From assembly GCF_000143415.4 (NCBI RefSeq), contig NW_003314389.1, forward strand, positions 178,447 through 242,446: a DNA stretch of 64,000 nt, given 5' to 3'. Position numbers and translations under genes: made by a program. The DNA comes from Selaginella moellendorffii (taxonomy: Eukaryota > Streptophyta > Lycopodiopsida > Selaginellales > Selaginellaceae). Numbering within the stretch: the stretch's first letter is position 1; every line of letters starts with the position of its first letter. The notes beneath the pieces are model-generated. The model was given only the letters and a program-made list of their open reading frames with translations, had not been told where the DNA came from and did not search any database. Positions 55,293 to 64,000 of the stretch are shown piece by piece.

Positions 55293-55404
55293 TGAAACGA
55301 ACAAGAGAGCAAACCCTAGGCCAACCTCCCAACCCTTAAAGTGTTATGGCCTTAAATCCCACAGGCCATAGAATATTCTCAAAATATTCCTATGGTTCGT
55401 GTCA
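55293..55404 (-). repeat. W 5' LTR (112 bp)
   Basis: TGAAACGAAC to TTCGTGTCA on the plus strand, followed by the CCAAG duplication. Confidence 0.88.
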
Positions 55405-55515
55405 CCAAGACCCTTAACCGATTGGAAAAGGGGTGCACTCTTGTTCATGGGCTCTTTCCCTCTATATTTAAACCCTTATGGATCACCTCTCGAGTTGTTC
55501 TCTTTGGTTGTTACA
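55405..55515 (-). repeat. Cassandra LTR remnant C5, right piece
   Basis: ACCCTTAACCGATTGG to GGTTGTTACA is the outer half of a Cassandra LTR, continuing the piece at 43300-43318 across W. It ends exactly at the GypA integrase codon after GAACGG (minus strand). Confidence 0.8.
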
Positions 55516-56010
55516 CCGTTCTACCAAATCATTTGATTGTGGATGATAAGCTCTTGTGAAAGTGTGGCGTATCACCACCAAGACGTCAAAACATGAAATG
55601 ATTCAGCCATAAATGCGGGACTATTATCTGAAAGAATCCACTTTGGACAAGAATACTAGAACACCACTCGATTGAGGAGGAAGTATCTAACAGTAATTGC
55701 AGAGGCATTCGCAAAAGCATTAGTTTCCACTCAATGAGTCAAGTAGTCAGAAGCAATAATAACATACTCATTGCCAGCAGTCACCCGTGGAAAAGGTCCC
55801 ATAAGATCAAACGCTATCAACTCAAACGAACAAATTACAATTGACTCTAATCGTCCTTCAGCAGCACGAGGGGGAGTATTACAAGCTTGGCACCAAACGC
55901 AGCTACGCACACATCAGATAATATCACGTCGCATCTCCGGCCAATAGAAAGACTTGCGCAACTTCTTGGTTACATGACGATGTCTTATATGCCCACATAG
56001 AATAGGAGAA
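55516..56010 (-). pseudogene. GypA-R integrase zinc finger and core
   Basis: On the minus strand CGHIRHRHVTKKLRKSFYWP, then CVWCQACNTP, then ELIAFDLMGPFPRVTAGNEY and the ILSDN motif, with stops between them. The sequence ends at GAACGG, the same place (within a few bases) where GypA-L is interrupted. Confidence 0.85.
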
Positions 56011-56925
56011 TCATGGTAGGCATGGAAAAACCGTGGAATAAAGACAGAAGGCACCACCAGCCGTAAATGATCATTAGGATCCGTCCCCACAAAATAAAGA
56101 AGGTTGTCTTTAAAGCAATATTGAGAATGTATATGCCGGAAAGGCAAGTCATCAGCAAGTGATGCAAGATTCTCAAACCCATTTTGAAGCATTTGAATCC
56201 ACGGCTCAATCTTTTGAGACTCGCGAACCTCATTAAGAGAAGGTAGATTTTGCTCTACACCTTGTCGACACTGAACGTCAAGTACAGCCAATGCCGATGG
56301 TAGAGAATCCTTATCTAGAAAATCCACAGATGCTGGAATAATAGGTTCGTCAAAAACATGAGAAGAGAGTGGAGATGGAAGAGGAGCTCGAGAAAAGACA
56401 TTAGCATTAGCCATAGAACTCCTTGGGCAATAAACGACATCAAAATCATATATCTCAAGCTTCAAAGCCCACCAAGTAGTATGACCAACCAGGTTTTTCC
56501 GCTTTAATAATGAAGTAATAGCAACATGATCACCTTCAAGAAACATCCGAGAACCGTAGATATGCATGAAGTTTCTCAAAACCCCAGACTGCTGCTAAAC
56601 ACTCCTTCTCTATCGTGGAGTAGTTCATCTCTACTAGTTGTAATGTACGGCTTATATACACAATAGGATGGCACTGATCAGGCACACTCGAGCTCTCTTG
56701 CATCAACACACCTCCAAGACCAATGTTAGAAACATCCACATGCAAAATAAAAGGTCAAGTGTAGTCAGGATATGTCAAAACCAAAGGAGTCATCAATAGC
56801 TTTTTGAGATCCACGAATGCCCACTCATAATCCAGAGACCAAATGAAAGATGACATTGATGACTTCAGCAATGCTCACAATGGTGTAGTGTGATCAGAAA
56901 GATGATCCACAAAACAACCGAGATA
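56011..56925 (-). pseudogene. GypA-R RNase H and linker
   Basis: On the minus strand VDVSNIGLGGVLMQESSSV, HPIVYISRTLQLVEMNYST, EKECLAAVWGFEKLHAYL and EGDHVAITSLLKRKNLVG are the RNase H motifs, followed by the tether YCPRSSMANANVFSRAP and the linker. A 221-codon frame (56579-55914) spans the tether to the zinc finger. A small deletion separates HAYLR from the next segment. Confidence 0.85.
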
Positions 56926-57236
56926 CTACACCTTGCCCAAGAAGCGTTGCACATCATTCACACACTTCGGAGTAGGGAACTTTAGAATAGTCACAAGTTT
57001 GTTAGGATCAACTTGCAAACCCTCACAAGAAATACAGTACCCAAGATAAGTTGTGTCCTTGGACCCAAACACGCACTTTGACCGCTTCAACATTAAATCA
57101 ATGTCGCATAGCCGATCCAACACTTTACAAACATCACAAACATGCTCCTCCCATGTCCCCTTCAAGTGGATTAAGACCTCATCAATGAAGTCAGTAGTCA
57201 CCTCCAGCATATCACAAAGAACCTCGTCCATCATCC
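56926..57236 (-). pseudogene. GypA-R reverse transcriptase, C-terminal part
   Basis: On the minus strand MMDEVLCDMLEVTTDFIDEV has FIDE at the catalytic YxDD position, followed by CVFGSKDTTYLGYCISCEGL. The upstream part resumes at 61882 beyond Z2, and the two join in frame at QQM|MDEV. Confidence 0.88.
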
Positions 57237-57979
57237 TGTGAGACACAAATCCCTAAGCCCCAAAGTGCAGCTGAAAGGGTGCCACGTGGTAGTGGCTGAA
57301 CCAAAAGCCAAACGAGCGTAACACGTTTGGACTAAAAGGCTCTGACTTGAAAGGTCGAGAGTTTGAGTGGAACTCCCAACGGAGTGCTCAAGGAACGAGC
57401 ATAAAGCGAGCAATAAGCGAGGCTCCAAAAATGGACCCAAAAGAACCAACACATGACACGTGGAAGTGTTCGAGATGGAGTCCGAGATGGACCCGAGTTG
57501 GAGTCTGAGATGGAGTCCGAGGTGGACCCGAAATGGAGTCTGAGATGGACCCGAGTTGGAGTCCGAAGTGGAGTCCGAGATGGAGTTCGAGGTGGACCCG
57601 AGATGAAGTCCGAGACGGAGTCTGAGATGGACCCAAGTTGGAGTCCGAGGTGGAGTCTGAGATGGAGTCCGAGATGGACCGAGATGGAGTCCGAGAAAGA
57701 CTCGAGATGGAGTCTGAGATGGACCCAAGATGGAGTTCGAGATGGAGTCCGAGATGGACTGAGACAGAGTCCGAGATGGAGTCCAAGATGGACCTGAGAT
57801 GGAATCCGAGATGGAGTCCGAGAAGGACCCGAGATGGAGTCCGAGGTCGAGACTGAGACCAGGACTGAGACCGAGACCGGGACCGAGACCGAGACCGAGA
57901 CTGGGATCGAGACCGAGACCGAGACTGGGATCGAGACCGAGACCGAGGCTGAGGCTAAGACCCAGCCCGACCCAGCACA
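57237..57979 (+). repeat. Z2 5' LTR (743 bp, shortened) with minisatellite
   Basis: It starts TGTGAGACAC and ends GACCCAGCACA. The array of GAGTCCGAGATGG units and GAGACCGAGACC units occupies about 57468-57970. Compared with the Z1 LTR the end is missing, although the boundary with the primer-binding site is still a CA. Confidence 0.85.
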
Positions 57980-60900
57980 ATTTGGTATCGGAGCTGTTCC
58001 TTAGTCCAACTTTTATTGGTGCTGAAGTATATCACCACTAGGTTGGCATCGGAGGGTCCTAGGATGGGCTTGCTTTTGAGGAGTAGCAAGTCGGGAAGAC
58101 ATGGCTCTCCACTACAGCTCACGTGTGAACTTGTAAGCAAGGTGGTGGATAGAAAAAGGCCAATGATGGAACGACTTTTGGATCTTGGGAACAGTGTAAG
58201 GCTTTCCTCATTGAGTGAGGATGTGATTCAGATGAGCGTTTGATACAGCAAACGGGCTAACATAGTTGTGGTAAACAACTATAGTTGGGATCACGGGAAA
58301 GATGCAGACTCCAAAACAATAAAGGAGTCAGAAGATTACCCTCATATAGTTGATGTTCCCAGAAGAAGGAAACTTTGGCCCAGAGTTGGGTGCAAACACT
58401 ATGGTGTGGTGCTAACGGATAGTTAGCATGAGGAACAACCATATTAATCTTGGCAAAGACCTAAACACTAATGAGTAGTGTTATAAGGATAGGCTCGTGG
58501 GGCCAATGGTGTGGAGACACCAAATGTGCCAAGGTGTAATACCTTGAGGTTATGTTGGTGGGTTCATAAGAACCCCTTGCCAAAGGGAATCCTAACGGAA
58601 ATGGGAATGGCATAACCTAAGCTGGAAGGCATGTGGTAGAGTGTGGTGACTAAAACAATTATGAAGGTGTGGAAGCATTAGCAATGAGTTATAGGACTTG
58701 ACAACTATGAAGCAACTAAGCAAAAGGTGCAAGATAATTTGTTAAACTAGTAGAAAGTAACTACCCAAGACTTCTTAATGGCATAAGGAAGTTAGATATA
58801 CCCTTATAGGGGATAAATTGTTTATGTTGCGATATAGTAAGTCAATGTTGAAAAGAGGAATGCCCATTGTCAAAAAGGCCATCATTAGGAGACCCAAACA
58901 CTCTAGAACACCCAAAGGTGGTGTTTGATGTCGCGAGGGCAATAGGTAAGGCCCAAGGGACTAAGTCCCTAGTGAATGATGGATAGAAGGTGCTATCTAA
59001 ATGTCCAAGGTTGCAAAGACGGAAGAAGTCCGTCTATCCGAATCGGATAAAGCCAAAAATGGAATTTTGGCAAGGCTAGTGATGGGCATATAAAGGCCCA
59101 TATATATTAACGTTAATCTTGGTATGTAGTATTATAAGGTGAGCATACCGAGATTGAGGAACCACTCCCTAGGCTGTCAAGTAGGTTCATCCCCAACAAT
59201 ACTTACTAAGGCATGGTAAAAAGTGCAAAGCTATCCTCCTAGTTTCGAGGTGAATAACCGAAGGGAATGTGTGAAGCCAAAAGCAAGTAGTAAGGGGATA
59301 GAACCAAACCATAGGAATCAAAGAGCATAACCAAGGGTGGTTATGTCAGTTGGGAGTGGAGAATCAAGTGGGTGCTTGAGTATGTTGTTACTAGCAATCG
59401 TGGTGCCATGAAGAGTCTAAAGCATGAAATTGTCCATGCTAGACTATATGGCAATTGGAAAGCTTGCGAAAGGAGAGGCATTAGCAAGCTAAAGGGCAGA
59501 GTTCCTTCAAGTTCCCAAAGACGATTCTAGGTAGCTTAGTACCTAGAAAGGCCAAGTGTAAATGGTTCCTAGAGTGCACAAAATCAGAGTGGCGCAGCAG
59601 AAGCGTGGTCTTGAAGCTGGCCATGAGGCAAGGCTATCAAGGTTGGGGAAGTAGTTCCCGAGTGTTCAAAGAGAGGGCTTTGAAAGAAAGTCGATGGTTA
59701 AGGACTTTCATGCTTATGCATGAACCATGTTACGGTGGCCGGATAAATTGCTAAGTGAGATTGGCAAGTCAGGGGGACAAATCCCCTAGTTGAAGGTGCT
59801 AACTTCAAAAAGGGTGGGCCATGGGGCCGAGCATGGAGGAGTTCATGCATGATCACAGACTTGTCAAGTGAGAGGACTTAGCAGTGCGAGGGAACTAGGT
59901 TCCTAAGCTGTGATCTATAGTGCGCTTTAAGTATAAATTGGCACACCGGCGTGGGGAGTCACACCAGGCATCTAGGGTGATGCCGTCCGTAGATGCATAT
60001 ACGAAGGTTGGGTTCGAGTCCCAACCCTCTAGTGCTTGGGTTCGAGTCCCAAATCACTAAGGAGTGGTGATGGTTTGGAATATGAGGACACTCATATTTC
60101 GATGGTCATGGACTCTCAGTGAGGAGACTGGTTTGGGCACACTGCCAAGCGAGGGATGCGTCGGAGTCGTGATGCACGGTTAGATTGCTTAGAGTGAAAG
60201 CTCAGCATATCTAACTTGAACACTTTGGTGCAAAGGGCACCAAGGACGTGGTGAATGAGATGGGGACACCCAGTCTCAGTTGCTATGGATCCTTGGCCAG
60301 AAGGGCTAGCTTGGGTGCATTGCCAAGTGTGGGGGATGCCCCCGGGGTCATAGTCAACAATTTAAAAGGGTCTGGAAGACCTAGTTCCTATTGGTAGACC
60401 TGTTAAAGGGTTAAGATGAGATCACGAGGTGATCTTGTGGCTAAACAAATACAAAGTCTTTGTTTGGGTTAAGGAATATGATTCCCAGTTCAAAGTGTTG
60501 ATTTGAACTATTGATAATGGTCTGGCTTGGTCGAGGTGACCAAGTGGGAAGGACACATAAAGGGAAATCAGTTGTGCCAATACAATGGTATAGTAAGTCC
60601 AAGAAAGTAGTCTCGGGGAGAGACCCATGGGAGGGTCGCAAAGTAGGGCTGTGGACGAAGCCCGCAACAGAAATTGCTAAAGAGACCTACTAAGGGTGAG
60701 CATCCGTTGGACTTAGCAAAGTAGAGCCAGTGCTATGGAACCAAAAAGATACCTCAAGAATAGAGGTAGTGATCCTACGTTGCTCAGTGCAACGATCAAT
60801 AGATAAAAGCAAAAGACTAGTGGCCAAGTGTGGGCCATAAAGTTCATTGGAAGGAATCCAAATAGCAAAGTTAGGCATGGAACACTAATGTGTTGGATGC

Positions 60901-61462
60901 TAACGGATTGTGAGAAAGGAAGTGTGCTTCAAAGGATGGATTCCCAAATGCTCCAAGTTGGCAAAGGTGAAAGCTTCAAGGAAGGGAGCGGCGAAGTAAC
61001 CAAAGGATAGGGCTGTGGATAGCTCTAGCACAACTTACGATGGCTGAAACTTGGTGCCAAAAGTGGCATAAAATAGAAAGGACAATGGCACCCTCAAGTG
61101 GGGAGCTTCCTCTTCGAGAAGTCAAAATTAAAAGTTCCAAGGTGAATTGGTTATGTCAATAGAAGTTGGGACTACTCGAGAATGAGTAGTGGAGTTGAGT
61201 TAGAGAAGGTGTCTCTAACTGGTTTAGCGAGAATTGAACCAATAAAAGGGAGCAAACCATGCCAAGTGGCCGAATGAGTCTCTATGTTGGAGAGACTATG
61301 TCCCTTAGAGGATGGACAAGGCATGGTGAGCCTTCGGGGTCAAACCATAGACAAATATTGGCTGGGTGCCAAGGATGGAAATGGTAATACTTGCGAGTGT
61401 TACTTTATAAAAGGGTTTACCGTTCGATGAGCACATCGAACTTCATCTATGGGTGGTGGAGT
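57980..61462 (+). other. Z2 internal region, non-coding
   Basis: 3.48 kb homologous to the Z1 interior in reverse, with no gag or pol motif. The T-arm-like pair is at 60008-60024 and 60036-60052. Confidence 0.82.
60008..60052 (+). other. Tandem tRNA T-arm-like hairpins in Z2
   Basis: TTGGGTTCGAGTCCCAA occurs twice, perfectly conserved, 11 bases apart. Each forms a 5-bp stem with a 7-base TTCGAGT loop. Confidence 0.7.
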
Positions 61463-61881
61463 TGTGAGACACAAATCCCTAAGCCCCAAAGTGGAGCCGA
61501 AAGGGTGTCACGTGGTAGTGGCTGAAGCAAAAGCCAAACGAGCGTAACATGTTTGGACTAAAAGGCTCAGACTTGAAAGGTCGAGAGCGGGAGTGGAACT
61601 CCCAACGGAGTTCTCAAGGAACGAGCATGAAGCAAGCAATAAGTGAGGCTCCAAAAAGGGACCCAAAAGGATCAACACATGACACGTGGGTGTCAGTTTT
61701 AAGACTGGACACGTGGAGCACTTGGACCAAGTGCAAGGGCTGAGTGGCATGGATGCCATTCTCGGGACTAGCAAGTCCCAAGTCCTGAATTGGACTTAAG
61801 GAGGTTGTGAATGAGACTCCTCCAAGTGGTCAGAGGTGTGGTTAAGTGACTAAAGTAGAATGGAAAATTTAGTCGCTCACA
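61463..61881 (+). repeat. Z2 3' LTR (419 bp, internal deletion)
   Basis: It starts TGTGAGACAC and ends GTCGCTCACA. The deletion joins two ACACGTGG repeats near 61683 and 61710, removing the minisatellite and the adjoining ~1 kb. Confidence 0.85.
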
Positions 61882-62420
61882 CATCTGTTGGAAAGTGGCT
61901 AGAGCATTGTTCAAACTAAACGGCATCACTAAGAACTTGTTCAAACCAAATGGTGTACAAAATGCAGTTTTAGGAATATCTTCTTTGGCCATCGGTACTT
62001 GCTAGTACCAAAAAACAAGATCGAGCTTGGTGAACTAACGACTTTGCCCTAGATGATCCAAGAGATCAGCAGTGTGAGGAAGAGGATACACATTTGGGAT
62101 CGTCACTTCGTTTAACGGACGATAGTTAATGCAGAAATGAATACTTCTATCTGGCTTCGTCACAAGATGAGGCTCATGTGCCCAAGGATTTCACAACTTC
62201 TGAATAACACCCTTCTCCAACATCTTCTTGACGTTTGCATGTAAAATCTTGATCTCCTTGGGTGACCGACAACGAATAGGAACCTTGATTGGACGAGCAT
62301 CCCCGGTTGGAATCAGATGACGTGTGGCAATCTTGGCCCCAAACAATAGGTCAAATTCAAAGAGATCAAAATACTCCTTCATGAGCCTGTCAACCGCTAC
62401 AACACAAAGAGTGTTGGAGG
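61882..62420 (-). pseudogene. GypA-R reverse transcriptase, N-terminal part
   Basis: On the minus strand [76 protein letters not shown] and LVMPFSLNNALATFQQM, with stops between. It corresponds to 88-570 of GypA-L. Confidence 0.87.
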
Positions 62421-62966
62421 GATCAGAAAAGGGAAGAGTAGAACAAGACGGAAATATAGGAGGAAATAGTGGGGAAACAAAAGTAATAGAAGCAGAGGTA
62501 GAAGTAAAGGGACGAAGAGGTACGAAAGTGAGAAGAATGAATAAAACATAAGGAAGTATGAGACAAGGGGGAGAAACCTCAAAGTCACATTTAGCATGAT
62601 GCGTTGCAACCAATCTATACCAAGAATGAAGTCAAAATTTTGACTCGGCACCAACTACAATGACTGCAACTCAAGCTTGAGATCACCCACACGCACAACC
62701 AGGTCTACCTCATCCTGTGCACATGCATGTGTACGGCCATTGCCATAAAGAATGAAAACTGGTTTCACCACATGACACAAGTGTAGACGGCAACGTGTAG
62801 CAACAGGTCGAGCAATAGAAGATAAACTCAAACTTATATCAACCAACACAGAGAGAATAATAGGAGACCTCTTGTTATAAAAACGAGCTTGGAAAGTAAA
62901 CATTGGATGAACCGGTGCCGAGTGAACCCTTTGATGATACTCTCGAAAGAAAGATGGAGGGGTCAC
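62421..62966 (-). pseudogene. GypA-R protease and spacer
   Basis: On the minus strand VLVDISLSLSSIARPVATRC has the retroviral protease active site DTG replaced by DIS. DLVVRVGDLKLELQSL and, after a stop, NFDFILGIDWLQRI match the ILG.DWL end of the gypsy protease. The region 62421-62600 is a hydrophobic, low-complexity spacer before RT. Confidence 0.72.
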
Positions 62967-63930
62967 TAACTTATTTGCGCAAGGTCCCTCTGTTACTTGT
63001 GCGACTTGTCATTTCCTGGATGCATCTCAGTGTCCAAACCTTCCACCACAGCAACACCAATGGGATGTTGTTGACACTAGGGTCTCCACCTAGGAAATGG
63101 AGGTTGTCAATCCGGAAAACGCCGACAACGCCAATAAGTATGACCAACTTCATCACACGCCTAGCAACGAATATCACGGCCATGACCACGTCCTCGCCCT
63201 TGTCCTTGGACTCGAGCAGCAGCAACATCAACCTCTATTAGAACAGGACCATCACCCATAGGAAGTGGAGTTAAAGGACATGTAGCGAGAAGTGGAAGAG
63301 GCGACATCTCATAATGTTGTGCCAAGTGAAGAGCATTGTCAAGGGTGGCAGGAGCAAGTGCATGCACAAGTCCGACAAGATCTTGACAAAGTGCTGACCA
63401 CAACATTCCTAGCTTGATCCACTCCGATATATTTGGCTCCACACGAAGTAAAAGACTTCAAAAACGAACGCCAAATTGCATCACTAACTCAGATGGCCCT
63501 TGGCGAAGACGATGTAATTGTTGGAAGGCATCATCACAGTCGTTGGGATGTCCGAAGGCGCATTTGAAGATGTTCGGGAGAACACTCCAATCCCCACGAG
63601 TGGCTGCACTCAAACCATTGTACCACTGCAATGACATCCCTTGGAGACATGTGGGAAACTCATGCAAACGTTAAGCATCATCCCAAGAATGATATATGAG
63701 AATCACCGTGAAATGATCGAACTAATGGTACACATCATCCCTAGGATTCCCGCGAAAGAACTCTGGCCGAACGCGAGGATTGGCACCAAGAGCAGAAGGA
63801 GTGGTACCACGTGCCATGAATGCTGCCATCAACTGAGTTTGGTTGTTCAATTGCAAGCACATAACATCAAGTAATTGTACCAACTGCTGCTCTAGAGTCA
63901 AAGGAGGAGATTATAGATCTGCCATGAAGA
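62967..63930 (-). pseudogene. GypA-R gag
   Basis: On the minus strand the probable start is the ATG near 63927 (ATGGCAGATC, followed after one codon by a stop). Capsid segments are GMSLQWYNGLSAATRGDWSV, AFQQLHRLRQGPSELVMQFG and LCQDLVGLVHALAPATLDNA. An Arg/Gly stretch GQGRGRGHGRD precedes the zinc knuckle CDEVGHTYWRC. Frameshifts separate these pieces. The 63931-64000 sequence is leader, with the 5' LTR outside the window. Confidence 0.78.
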
Positions 63931-64000
63931 GGAACGAAAAAAAAATAGCAAAAGAAAAGAAATGACAAAAGGCTAGAAGGAAATGGTAGATCTAGACAAT

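Larger units (their letters stand above)
43319..55404 (-). mobile_element. Ty3/gypsy element W with 108-112-bp LTRs (decayed, with nested inserts)
   Basis: Very short LTRs (43319-43426 and 55293-55404, TGAAACG to GTGTCA) and a perfect CCAAG duplication (43314-43318 and 55405-55409) define this element. Read on the minus strand, the primer-binding site TTGGTATCGGAGC follows the 5' LTR (55280-55292), and GAGGGAGGGGAGAA precedes the 3' LTR. It encodes gag, the end of RNase H, integrase and a degenerate chromodomain; protease and reverse transcriptase are deleted. Three elements lie inside it: X, C3 and C4. Confidence 0.9.
57237..61881 (+). mobile_element. LARD-like element Z2
   Basis: A second Z copy, plus strand, in the GypA-R reverse transcriptase. 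The flanks are CATCC and CATCT, a target duplication with one later change. The 5' LTR (57237-57979) lacks the ~1 kb after the minisatellite; the 3' LTR (61463-61881) lacks the minisatellite and most of the middle. The primer-binding site TTTGGTATCGGAGCTG follows the 5' LTR and GGGTGGTGGAGT precedes the 3' LTR. No protein domains. Confidence 0.9.
42503..64000 (-). mobile_element. Ty3/gypsy LTR retrotransposon GypA-R (with nested inserts)
   Basis: This is a second GypA copy, minus strand, nearly complete: gag near 63927-62970, protease, reverse transcriptase, RNase H, integrase and the 3' LTR at 42503-42678. The 5' LTR is beyond the right edge. It is split by Z2 (57237-61881) in the reverse transcriptase, and at 43300-55515 in the integrase by a Cassandra LTR that itself holds W. 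All reading frames carry stops. Confidence 0.93.

Noticed and set aside
60008-60052. tRNA genes
   Set aside because: Only the T-arm/B-box portion is present. No acceptor stem, D-arm, anticodon arm or A-box at correct spacing could be found.

Overview
The window looks like nuclear DNA of a seedless vascular plant, most likely a Selaginella-type lycophyte. The reasons are: very short spliceosomal introns (mostly 40-66 bp) in the one intact host gene and in several gene relics; a relic of ALDH21, an aldehyde dehydrogenase class known from mosses, lycophytes and some algae; plant gene families (class III peroxidase, laccase, MRL1-type PPR, ArfGAP-C2, CYP85-clan P450); and plant LTR retrotransposons. 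The species assignment is inference.

Layout. Most of the sequence is nested LTR retrotransposons. Two copies of one Ty3/gypsy family (GypA, 176-bp LTRs) lie at the two ends in opposite orientation, 3' LTRs facing inward: GypA-L (+, 1-12376) and GypA-R (-, 42503 to beyond 64000). GypA-L is broken in its integrase by a composite insert (2286-11458) made of a Cassandra-type TRIM, an inverted-duplicated LTR of a chromovirus (X), and a 7.8-kb non-coding LARD-like element (Z1) whose LTRs carry a GC-rich minisatellite. GypA-R is broken by a second LARD copy (Z2, 57237-61881) and by a Cassandra LTR, which was itself split by another gypsy element (W, 43319-55404). W in turn holds a complete chromovirus X (46282-53295, target duplication ATTGG), a solo Cassandra LTR and a complete Cassandra. 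Target-site duplications support most of these steps.

The 30 kb between the two GypA LTRs is AT-rich host DNA. It holds many decayed gene fragments: peroxidase, MRL1-like PPR, laccase (twice), RPA70 OB-folds (two sites), ArfGAP-C2, P450, histone H3/CENH3-like, FGAM synthase, ALDH21 and a rearranged gypsy integrase. It also holds a 0.6-kb inverted duplication, a MITE-like inverted repeat, and a small LTR element (V) carrying a complete Cassandra. The only intact host gene I can reconstruct is at 36196-39213 (16 exons, 681 codons), a protein with repeated F-x-P-x-(I/V)-N motifs and no assigned function.

How the elements work together. Cassandra elements encode no protein; each LTR contains a 57-nt segment matching the 3' half of plant 5S rRNA, including the pol III A-box and C-box region. 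Z elements also encode nothing, but share primer-binding site, polypurine tract, LTR modules and a tandem T-arm-like motif with chromovirus X, so X or its relatives are the likely source of their enzymes. The X copy here lacks most of its reverse transcriptase, yet its integrase reading frame is interrupted by two short sequences that look like real spliceosomal introns.
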